Assembly: GCA_025928125.1 (NCBI GenBank)
Contig: JAICKD010000148.1
Location: 1 to 7,435 of the forward strand
Length of the DNA: 7,435 nucleotides
From: Ktedonobacterales bacterium
Lineage (GTDB): Bacteria; Chloroflexota; Ktedonobacteria; Ktedonobacterales; JADMIN01
Direction: 5' to 3'
Shown: piece after piece, positions 1-5,985 of the stretch
Numbering within the stretch: the stretch's first letter is position 1
Layout of the letters: each line of letters begins with the position of its first letter
Program-made: the position numbers and the translations under genes
The notes under the pieces: model-generated
The model's input: only the letters and a program-made list of their open reading frames with translations
Told to the model about the DNA's origin: nothing
Database searches by the model: none

Positions 1-287
1 ACTACGGAGTCGCTGAACAGACACTCTTCTCATCCGCTGTCTCAAAAGGGAATGCGCTGACAATCCTGGCCCGTCATCTCGATATTCCACTGGAGGAGAC
101 GATGGCGATTGGTGATGGAGCTAACGACATTTCGATGTTGCGCGCGGCCGGGCTGGGGGTGGCGATGGGTCAGGCGCCACGGCGGGTGCGCGCGATAGCT
201 GACATGGTAACGACCAGTAACGCAGATGACGGTCTGGCGCGAGCGGTAGAGCAGTATGTGTTCGGATGGGCCGAACGGGCGTCATAG
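1..287 (+). CDS. Cof-type HAD-superfamily hydrolase, C-terminal part only
   Basis: Only the last 95 codons are inside the window; the reading frame is open from base 3 and the N-terminus with the nucleophile Asp lies upstream. The visible part carries HAD motif III as a Lys in SKGNAL (about residue 15 of the fragment) and motif IV as GDGANDISML (about residues 37-46), followed by AGLGVAMG and a typical Cof-like tail with VTTSNADDGLA. Cof-type (HAD-IIB) enzymes are cytoplasmic Mg-dependent phosphatases acting on sugar phosphates, FMN or similar small phosphorylated compounds. In the motif IV sequence the Asp residues bind the metal and the GDGxND loop is intact, so the enzyme is probably active. 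The substrate cannot be told from this part. The gene ends with TAG and is followed by a 143-bp gap before the next gene on the same strand. Confidence 0.9.
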   Translation, partial: YGVAEQTLFSSAVSKGNALTILARHLDIPLEETMAIGDGANDISMLRAAGLGVAMGQAPRRVRAIADMVTTSNADDGLARAVEQYVFGWAERAS

Positions 288-355
288 ATCGGCCCAGGCG
301 ATATCATTGCGATTAAGGAAGCGAGCTGACAAGAGTTCACACGACATTCTAGGAG

Positions 356-371
356 GCGATGTTTCCATCGC
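356..371. repeat. Perfect 6-bp inverted repeat with 4-base loop
   Basis: GCGATG (356-361) and CATCGC (366-371) are exact reverse complements separated by TTTC, giving a tight hairpin 68 bases after the HAD stop codon. No T-run follows, so it is not a standard intrinsic terminator. It could be a weak terminator, an mRNA-stabilising hairpin or a leader structure of the following gene. It sits directly after an AGGAGG sequence (351-356) that has no gene at proper spacing behind it. Confidence 0.45.
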
Positions 372-382
372 TGTAGCCACTT

Positions 383-399
383 CGTTGTAAATAACAACG
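383..399. promoter_or_regulatory. 17-bp palindrome, candidate operator
   Basis: CGTTGT (383-388) and ACAACG (394-399) are exact reverse complements around an AT-only centre AAATA, 32 bases upstream of the first possible start of the large secreted-protein gene. A symmetrical 6-5-6 site with an AT-rich centre is the usual form of a dimeric repressor or activator binding site; as RNA it could also fold into a hairpin. I recognise no specific regulator family for it, and I see no convincing -35/-10 pair nearby. Function is inference from symmetry and position. Confidence 0.35.
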
Positions 400-430
400 G
401 CTCTGCGCGTCCGTCAGGGATGCACGGCTG

Positions 431-3349
431 GTGCAGGCGCGGAGCATGCGGGAGGGAGTGCTGCGGGTGGCATCGGATGGCATCTATCAAAGGATGAGGC
501 GTCTGAAAGCGGTTGTCCTTGCGCCAGACATGGGAGCAAGGGTCTACCTGGTCCGTGGGACGCTGGTGGCGCTCGTTGGCACAGCTATGTTGCTGGCGGT
601 AATGCTTACCTTTCAGGCGACTATGCCCGAGGCAAATGCAAACGCTCTGCGCGTTTCTCCCACCGCAAGCTGTTCACAACTTGCTCGGCTCGACCCTACG
701 ATCACGAACGGGTCCTCCTGGGGCCGCACGATATTGCCCGGACATGGAGCGCCCGGCGGCTGGTTCGGGGTCGATGTCTGTTCCAATGGCTATAACAGCG
801 TCTCGCCCAGTGGTTCGAGTGTGAGCTGCGATAGCACGGCAAAAGGCTGCTCCCCCACCACCGATGGCTACGGCTGGACATTTCAATGCCCTGAATTGGT
901 CGTTCGCTTCTCAACGTGGGCCTTTGGCGATAGTCCCGCCGATTGGGGGCGATCAGGCTGGGGCAATGCGCCTGACCTCTGGCTGCCGGTCAACCATCCA
1001 TCAGACTTTGTCATGTATCCCAACGGTTCCAGCACCGCGCCAGTACCCGGCGATATCCTCATCTGGGGCAGCCTTGACGCCAACGGGCGCCCCTGGCCCG
1101 CTGGCGCCGATGGATCGCATGGGGGGCATATTGCAGTGGTGGCGGCTGTCAAGAATGGCAAGGTCATCACAGCCGAGCAGAATGTCATGTGGGGATCAGA
1201 AGACCATCCGAGTGACACTCTGGCGCTGACCAAGGTTGGTTTGCGATGGATTCTGAGCGGCTCAGCTCAGCCCGCAACGAGGCTTCCAACGTATCGGTGG
1301 TTGAACACGATGGGCCATTCGCGTGGCACATTCGGATGGTTGCATAATGTCAAGAACAATGGGCATTTCCCCAGCACCAGCGCCAAAGCCTCCACGACGC
1401 AGAAGCCTACCACCTCCAAGTCCGTCCAGCAGCAGTTCCCCGGCGGGCTTCCATCACTCGCTTCAGCGACGGTCGTGACGCAGAGCGGCACGCTTGCCGA
1501 TCTCACCTGGTCGAACAAGAGCTTCTTCGCCCCAGCGACCTCAACCGATCAGCCACAGGCTCAGGTGCGTAGCCTGGGGATACCGCCTGGCAATGTTCGA
1601 CTCGCCAGCGGCCAGTCGGCGGCGACAGTACTTATGAGCAACGGATCGCGCTATATCTATGTCCTCGGCATGGATGGCAATCTATACCTTGCGCATACCT
1701 CACCCAATTCACTGGGAGTCTTTTGGAGCGCTCTCGGCCAACCACCAGATGTGAGCCTGACTGGTTCCCCCGTCGCGAGCCTTTTCACTGGCGGCGTGCA
1801 GATCGCGGCGCTTGGCAGTGATGGCAACCTCTGGTGGCGCGCCGGGCCGCCGGATCGCCCGGGAAACTGGCTCTCACTTGGCAAGCCATCGTCCACGACC
1901 CTCGCTGGCAGTGTGACACTTGCGGGAGAGCCCGGCGCGGGTACGCCAATTGTCTTTGCCGTGGGCGCTGATGGGCGTATCTATATGCGCATCTGGCTCG
2001 ACGCGACGACCGCCGCGGACGGGACGCAAATCCCAGCATCGTGGAGCGACTGGATGTCTCTGGGCGCGCAGCCCACTGGTCACCAGATCACGGGGTCGGT
2101 GATGGTCGTACCAGAGTTGCCCAATGCCCACAACTGGATCGGTCTCTGGCCCGATAGTCCCCTCGATATTTTTGCGGCTGATAGCACCGGTGCGCTCTGG
2201 TGGTTCCGGTCGGAGCATCTCTCGAATGGCTGGACCGCAACCCAGGTGGAAGGCAATCCGGCGCCGCTGAGCTCACTGCTCGGCGCGGTCGCGGTTCCGA
2301 CAGCCACTACGTCAACGCCGACTGCCTCCACTGGCGGAGCCATTGAGATCTATGCGTCCTCGCGGACAGCGAGCTATATGACGACGATCATGTTGCCTGG
2401 CGCTGGAAAGAGCGCCGCTGGCAAGCCCAGCTGGACCGCGCTACCTGACCCACCCGCTGGTATGTCGCCATTCGCGCAAGGAGCGGCCGTAGCGCTTGGG
2501 CCGGGCAACAGTATCCTGGTGACAACCGCCGGTGATAGTGTCGTGCTAGGCGGCTCGCAGACGATGACAGATGCCCTGCTACCTGCTTTTGCCACGCAAC
2601 ACTCAACAGGTACGCAGACCAAGAATCCATGGGCGCGTGTAGGAGCGGTCCCTGCCGCCGCCACGTTTAGCGACTCATTCACCGCGTCACACCCCGATGT
2701 CCGCTGGACCCGCTCGGATACAAGCGTTCGCGCCACATTCGATGCGAACGGGCTGACGCTCATTCCGGGCAGTCAGGGTATAGGGGCGTTGACGCAGGCG
2801 GCGTCCGCGGGCGATACGACGCTCACGCTTGAGGTTGCCAGGCCAGCCACACTGCCGCGCTCGGCAAGCGTGGGGATGGTGTTGTACCAGGATGATGGCG
2901 ACTGGCTTACGCTCACCGTTAATAATGCAGGATCGGTACAGTTCTGCCCGGTGGCGCAGCAGGCCCCACAGCCGTGTCTCACTGGCAAGATCAATGCGCG
3001 CGCGGTGGTCTGGCTGAGCATACAGCGGACGGGGAGCACGTTTACCGCGCTCGTCAGCAATGACGATGTGTCGTGGCAGCATATCGGGCAGTGGACTCCG
3101 GTCATGAGCGGCTCAGCCAATGCGACGCAGACGCCAACCGCGACGCCAGGAGCCAGCGCCACAGCTAAACCACATGCAACCGCGACGGCCAAACCGACCA
3201 GCACTCCGACCGCAGCCGCCGGGGCGTCCACAACCGATCCCGCCGTAGCGCCACTGGCATTTACCTCATGGGGCGTGCTGGCGGTGGGCAATGGAGATAC
3301 TGCGGGCTGGCCGCATATGTCCAACTTCACGGTGACATCGGCTCCATAA
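431..3349 (+). CDS. Secreted CHAP-domain cell-wall hydrolase-like protein with propeller and concanavalin-like domains
   Basis: A 972-residue exported mosaic. Residues about 34-72 form a Sec signal peptide: basic start, hydrophobic stretch 44-60, and an Ala-x-Ala cleavage site (ANANA, 68-72). A CHAP domain covers about 81-276, with the likely catalytic Cys153 (FQCPELVVRF), His233 (GGHIAVV) and Glu249 (ITAEQN). CHAP enzymes are Cys-His amidases/endopeptidases, most often cutting peptidoglycan peptides. A Ser/Thr/Lys linker (about 312-335) leads to beta-propeller-like repeats (about 385-655) with DGNLYL, DGNLWW, DGRIYM and W-x-SLG motifs, as in tectonin/PLL lectins. Residues about 743-970 look like a DUF1349/concanavalin-type domain, interrupted by a Thr/Pro/Ala-rich stretch (898-936). 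The likely role is cell-wall remodelling or attack with glycan binding, outside the cell. The start is uncertain: GTG 431 is weak, GTG 467 has GGAGGGA upstream, and ATG 530 gives a textbook 39-residue signal peptide. Confidence 0.85.
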   Translation: MQARSMREGVLRVASDGIYQRMRRLKAVVLAPDMGARVYLVRGTLVALVGTAMLLAVMLTFQATMPEANANALRVSPTASCSQLARLDPTITNGSSWGRTILPGHGAPGGWFGVDVCSNGYNSVSPSGSSVSCDSTAKGCSPTTDGYGWTFQCPELVVRFSTWAFGDSPADWGRSGWGNAPDLWLPVNHPSDFVMYPNGSSTAPVPGDILIWGSLDANGRPWPAGADGSHGGHIAVVAAVKNGKVITAEQNVMWGSEDHPSDTLALTKVGLRWILSGSAQPATRLPTYRWLNTMGHSRGTFGWLHNVKNNGHFPSTSAKASTTQKPTTSKSVQQQFPGGLPSLASATVVTQSGTLADLTWSNKSFFAPATSTDQPQAQVRSLGIPPGNVRLASGQSAATVLMSNGSRYIYVLGMDGNLYLAHTSPNSLGVFWSALGQPPDVSLTGSPVASLFTGGVQIAALGSDGNLWWRAGPPDRPGNWLSLGKPSSTTLAGSVTLAGEPGAGTPIVFAVGADGRIYMRIWLDATTAADGTQIPASWSDWMSLGAQPTGHQITGSVMVVPELPNAHNWIGLWPDSPLDIFAADSTGALWWFRSEHLSNGWTATQVEGNPAPLSSLLGAVAVPTATTSTPTASTGGAIEIYASSRTASYMTTIMLPGAGKSAAGKPSWTALPDPPAGMSPFAQGAAVALGPGNSILVTTAGDSVVLGGSQTMTDALLPAFATQHSTGTQTKNPWARVGAVPAAATFSDSFTASHPDVRWTRSDTSVRATFDANGLTLIPGSQGIGALTQAASAGDTTLTLEVARPATLPRSASVGMVLYQDDGDWLTLTVNNAGSVQFCPVAQQAPQPCLTGKINARAVVWLSIQRTGSTFTALVSNDDVSWQHIGQWTPVMSGSANATQTPTATPGASATAKPHATATAKPTSTPTAAAGASTTDPAVAPLAFTSWGVLAVGNGDTAGWPHMSNFTVTSAP

Positions 3350-3384
3350 ACCGCGATAGACGAGCCGGTTCGCTTGGGTTCGCA

Positions 3385-3393
3385 TGATAGAAT
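3385..3393 (+). promoter_or_regulatory. Possible extended -10 element before the Nudix gene
   Basis: TGATAGAAT contains TG, one base, then TAGAAT (3388-3393), one mismatch from the TATAAT consensus and with the extended -10 TG in the right place. No good -35 is seen, as expected if the extended -10 compensates. Transcription would start near 3400, giving a leader of only about 9 bases that would itself begin at the ribosome site GGAGG (3399-3403). That tight geometry makes the call weak; read-through from the upstream gene 59 bases away is an alternative. Confidence 0.3.
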
Positions 3394-3408
3394 GAGGCGG
3401 AGGATTCA

Positions 3409-4008
3409 ATGCCGATGCCGCCAGACGATGCTGTTGCTCAAGATTCTCGTCAGATCCTGGATGATCCTGACGAGATCTTCGACCTCGTTGATCTCAACGA
3501 TCATGTCATTGGGCAGGTGCGCCGGGGCGAGGCGCATCGCGACCCCGCGCTCATACACCGCAGCGTGCAGGTGCTTGTGTTCGCGCATGATGGGCGTCTG
3601 TTGCTGCAACGCCGCTCCGCAAGCAAAGACCTGTTCCCTGGGTATTACTGCGCCTCAGCCTCCGGCCACGTTGCGAGTGGTGAGGATTACGCGACCACCG
3701 CTGAGCGCGAGCTGGCCGAAGAGTTGGGCATTTCGGTCCCATTGACCTATATCAGCAAAGCGCTTGTCCGGTCAGAGCCAGAGACCGAGATTACCGCGCT
3801 CTATGCCACCGTGTCGGACGGACCCTATCAGTTTCATCCAACCGAGACCAATGGCGGAAAGTTATTCGCCGTAGATGAGGTGTGGGATGGCATCATCTAC
3901 GGAGATTTGCTGGTAACGCCTGCCCTGCGTGTTGCCATGGAGGAACTCAGGGCGCACGCGGAGCAGGGTGATGGCGGTCTTGCTGCATTCCTTGCCAAAC
4001 TTGGATAG
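3409..4008 (+). CDS. Nudix hydrolase, YfcD-like (IPP-isomerase-related fold)
   Basis: A 199-residue cytoplasmic protein with a perfect Nudix box, G-x5-E-x7-REL-x-EE-L-G-I, at residues 86-108 (Gly86, Glu92, Arg100, Glu101, Glu104, Glu105); these acidic residues bind Mg or Mn for pyrophosphate cleavage. The N-terminal pattern (FDLVDLNDHVIGQVRRGEAH, then LLLQRRSASKDLFPG) matches the YfcD / isopentenyl-diphosphate isomerase-like branch. It lacks the isomerase catalytic Cys, since the position just before GH is Ser85, so isomerase activity is unlikely; hydrolysis of a nucleoside-diphosphate-linked or prenyl-like compound is possible, substrate unknown. The ATG start is well supported by GGAGG (3399-3403) 5 bases upstream. 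It lies 59 bases after the secreted-protein gene and 107 bases before the Fe-S factor gene, all on the same strand. Confidence 0.9.
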   Translation: MPMPPDDAVAQDSRQILDDPDEIFDLVDLNDHVIGQVRRGEAHRDPALIHRSVQVLVFAHDGRLLLQRRSASKDLFPGYYCASASGHVASGEDYATTAERELAEELGISVPLTYISKALVRSEPETEITALYATVSDGPYQFHPTETNGGKLFAVDEVWDGIIYGDLLVTPALRVAMEELRAHAEQGDGGLAAFLAKLG

Positions 4009-4030
4009 TCCAGTCGAATTGGAGTATAGT
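4001..4030 (+). promoter_or_regulatory. Candidate housekeeping promoter for sufT-like gene
   Basis: TTGGAT (4001-4006) and TATAGT (4025-4030) are each close to the sigma-70 -35 and -10 consensus, separated by 18 bases. The -35 overlaps the last codons and stop of the Nudix gene. Transcription from about 4037 would give a leader of roughly 80 bases before the ATG at 4116. This would let the Fe-S factor and rpoN genes be expressed separately from the Nudix gene. Judged by eye only. Confidence 0.5.
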
Positions 4031-4115
4031 GGATTTATGCGGCCTGCGCCTTTCTGGCCGCTGGTGAACTGTCTTGCCTGGGGCATCAACAGAAGCGTTT
4101 TGAGGAGTCACGTCC

Positions 4116-4457
4116 ATGGCCGAAGAGGTTGAAAAGTACGAAATCGTAGGTGAGACACCCATCGAACCTGCGCAGATATTCGAGCAGCTACGCGATGTCT
4201 ATGATCCCGAGATTCCAGTCAACATTGTTGATCTGGGGCTGGTATATAACGTTCGCCTTGAAGAAAACAGCGTCGACGTCCTGATGACGCTCACAGCGAT
4301 TGGATGCCCTGTAGCGCCCGAAGTGATGGCGGATGTCGAAGACCACCTGCGTCAGGTGGCGGGCGTGGAACGCGTCAATGTGACACTGACGTTTGACCCG
4401 CCGTGGACACCTGACAAGATGACCGAAGATGCCCGTTGGGAGCTTGGCATCGGATAG
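4116..4457 (+). CDS. SufT/PaaD/MIP18-family metal-sulfur cluster assembly factor
   Basis: A 113-residue cytoplasmic protein of the DUF59 (MIP18-like) family. Family hallmarks are clear: VYDPEIPVNIVDLGLVY (residues 28-44), the conserved Cys64 in TAIGCPVAP (60-68), and FDPPWTPDKM (93-102). Relatives such as SufT help mature Fe-S clusters or insert metal into client proteins; PaaD works on the phenylacetyl-CoA epoxidase, but no paa genes are here, so a general SufT-like role is likelier. Length is normal for a single-domain member. The start is supported by GAGGAG (4102-4107) 8 bases upstream of the ATG. It precedes rpoN by 71 bases on the same strand, so co-transcription is possible. No suf or isc genes are present in the window. 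Confidence 0.92.
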   Translation: MAEEVEKYEIVGETPIEPAQIFEQLRDVYDPEIPVNIVDLGLVYNVRLEENSVDVLMTLTAIGCPVAPEVMADVEDHLRQVAGVERVNVTLTFDPPWTPDKMTEDARWELGIG

Positions 4458-4528
4458 CATGAGTGTCAGTGTCGTTGGGTCACCTCTGGATGGCCCATGA
4501 AACCTGGTAACAGGCAGGGGCGTATGGA

Positions 4529-5974
4529 ATGATCCTTGACCAGTTACAATTGCCGTCGCAGCAACATGGCGTCAACATATCGGCGAAGTTGATCGCTTCG
4601 ATTACCATGCTGCAATATTCGGCGCAGGAATTGGAGGAGGCCATCGCGAGGGAACTCGCGGAAAACCCAGCGCTGGAGGTCGAGGAAGTCGTCCAGTGTC
4701 AGCGGTGTGGCACAAATCTGCGCGGTGGCCTCTGTCCCAGGTGCGAACAGTATACCGAACCCCCAGGCGACGGGCGAGGTGAGATCGCCGGATGGGACGA
4801 ATATGGCGATCTGCGGAACGCTACGGCTGTCAACGACGACGGTGACTTCGACCCGCTCGAATTGGTCTGTTCTGGGGCGACGCTCTACGAGTATCTCTTG
4901 CGCCAACTTGGGGCAACCGTGTCAGATGAAGACTACCCTATCGTCGAGTTTCTCATAGGCAGCCTCAACTCGCATGGCTATCTGACGATAACTGTCGAAG
5001 AAGTCGCCGAGGAGTTGTCGGTAGCATGCGAACGTGTTGAGGCGGCGCTTGCGCTCCTTCAGTCGCTTGATCCGCCAGGCATTGGAGCCCGTGACCTTGG
5101 CGAATGCCTGTGTCTCCAACTCTCGCACCTCTCAGCACGCGAAGAAGTATCTCCGCTGGCGGCGCGACTGGTGGCGGAATACATGCGTGAGCTGGGCGAG
5201 CGGCGGTTTGCCGAGATTGCCCGGGAAATCGGCGCCACGGCTCCTGAGGTGATGAGGGCATGGCAATTCATCCGCTCCAATCTCAACCCCTATCCCACTC
5301 ATGCGTTCGAATCAGGTGATGTACCCGGCCAGGGGCTGACGTTACCTGCCGAGCGAAGTATGGTCGTCAGACCCGATGTCGTCATCCGCAGTACGGTGAA
5401 TGGATTCGAAGCCGAAGTCGTCGAAATGCGTCGCTTCAATTTCAGCATGAGCGGCATGTACCGGGCGCTGTATCGACAGTCGAAATCACACCATGCGTCG
5501 TCTGCGGGACTCGATGAGGCTGGAAAACAGCATGTTCGCGAATATGTGACCCGGACCCGGTTTTTCATGTCTTGCATGCGTCAACGCTGGGAGACGCTTT
5601 CGACCATCTCAAACGCGCTCATTCACTTTCAGGCAGAGTTTCTTGAGAAAGGCGTTCGCTGTCTCAAGCCCCTTACGCGCGGACAGTTGGCGGAACACGT
5701 TGGGCTGCACGAGTCCACCGTGAGCCGCGCAACCGCCGGGAAATACGTTCTGTTGCCGGAAGGGCGCACCATCGCCTTCGATGATTTCTTCGATGCATCG
5801 CTCGCCGCCAAAGACTATCTGCGCGAGTTGATCGCAGAGGAGAAGGCAACCAGACCATTCAGTGATGAGGCGCTGGCGGGGCGTCTGGACGAGATGGGAA
5901 TCCATCTGGCGCGCCGGACTGTGGCCAAGTATCGCGAGTCGCTGGGCATCCTGCCTTCGCGTCTCCGCGCATGA
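4529..5974 (+). CDS. rpoN: RNA polymerase sigma-54 factor RpoN with zinc-ribbon insert
   Basis: A 481-residue sigma-54, full length for the family. Region I (about 1-50) carries the Leu/Gln-rich activator-interaction helix (QLQLPSQQHG to ELAENPALE). It is followed by an unusual Cys-x2-Cys-x8-Cys-x2-Cys ribbon (Cys57, Cys60, Cys69, Cys72) and an acidic region II. The core-binding domain shows the family hallmark DPPGIGARDL (181-190). The helix-turn-helix that reads the -12 element is present (QLAEHVGLHESTVSRATAGKY, 386-406), and the RpoN box ARRTVAKYRE (461-470), which reads the -24 element, is intact. It directs RNA polymerase to -24/-12 promoters and needs an AAA+ activator, none of which is in the window. 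ATG 4529 follows a GGCAGGGG-like ribosome site (4513-4520) by 8 bases. The gene is convergent with the Rieske gene, 11 bases apart. Confidence 0.96.
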   Translation: MILDQLQLPSQQHGVNISAKLIASITMLQYSAQELEEAIARELAENPALEVEEVVQCQRCGTNLRGGLCPRCEQYTEPPGDGRGEIAGWDEYGDLRNATAVNDDGDFDPLELVCSGATLYEYLLRQLGATVSDEDYPIVEFLIGSLNSHGYLTITVEEVAEELSVACERVEAALALLQSLDPPGIGARDLGECLCLQLSHLSAREEVSPLAARLVAEYMRELGERRFAEIAREIGATAPEVMRAWQFIRSNLNPYPTHAFESGDVPGQGLTLPAERSMVVRPDVVIRSTVNGFEAEVVEMRRFNFSMSGMYRALYRQSKSHHASSAGLDEAGKQHVREYVTRTRFFMSCMRQRWETLSTISNALIHFQAEFLEKGVRCLKPLTRGQLAEHVGLHESTVSRATAGKYVLLPEGRTIAFDDFFDASLAAKDYLRELIAEEKATRPFSDEALAGRLDEMGIHLARRTVAKYRESLGILPSRLRA

Positions 5975-5982
5975 TATATGCG
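5968..5982. terminator. Short hairpin at the convergent gene junction
   Basis: CGCAT (5968-5972) and ATGCG (5978-5982) pair around GATAT, overlapping the rpoN stop codon in the 11-bp gap between the two converging genes. A second 5-bp inverted repeat, CTACC (5986-5990) with GGTAG (5997-6001), covers the Rieske stop codon. Either might help end transcription from both sides, but the stems are short and no T-run follows on either strand, so termination is doubtful. Confidence 0.2.
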
Positions 5983-5985
5983 GCC

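Noticed and set aside
359..376. Five-codon leader frame (ATG to TAG) right after AGGAGG
   Set aside because: The ATG is only 2 bases from AGGAGG, too close for normal initiation, and the peptide shows no attenuator-like codon run.
577..593. Sigma-54 promoter-like TGGCAC followed by TTGCT
   Set aside because: The distance between the GG and GC elements is two bases too long for a -24/-12 promoter, and the sequence encodes the signal-peptide hydrophobic stretch.
2773..3330. Long minus-strand frame opposite the end of the secreted protein
   Set aside because: It is Val/Ala-rich from the reverse of the Thr/Pro tract, has no family features, and the plus-strand frame is clearly the coding one.
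4445..4460. TGGCAT and AGCAT just before rpoN, suggesting autoregulation by sigma-54
   Set aside because: The spacing between GG and GC is one base short and the -12 part is a poor match; it also overlaps the end of the sufT-like gene.
4459..4500. Small frame of 13 codons plus stop between the sufT-like gene and rpoN
   Set aside because: No ribosome site, no recognisable peptide, and such a short frame is expected by chance.
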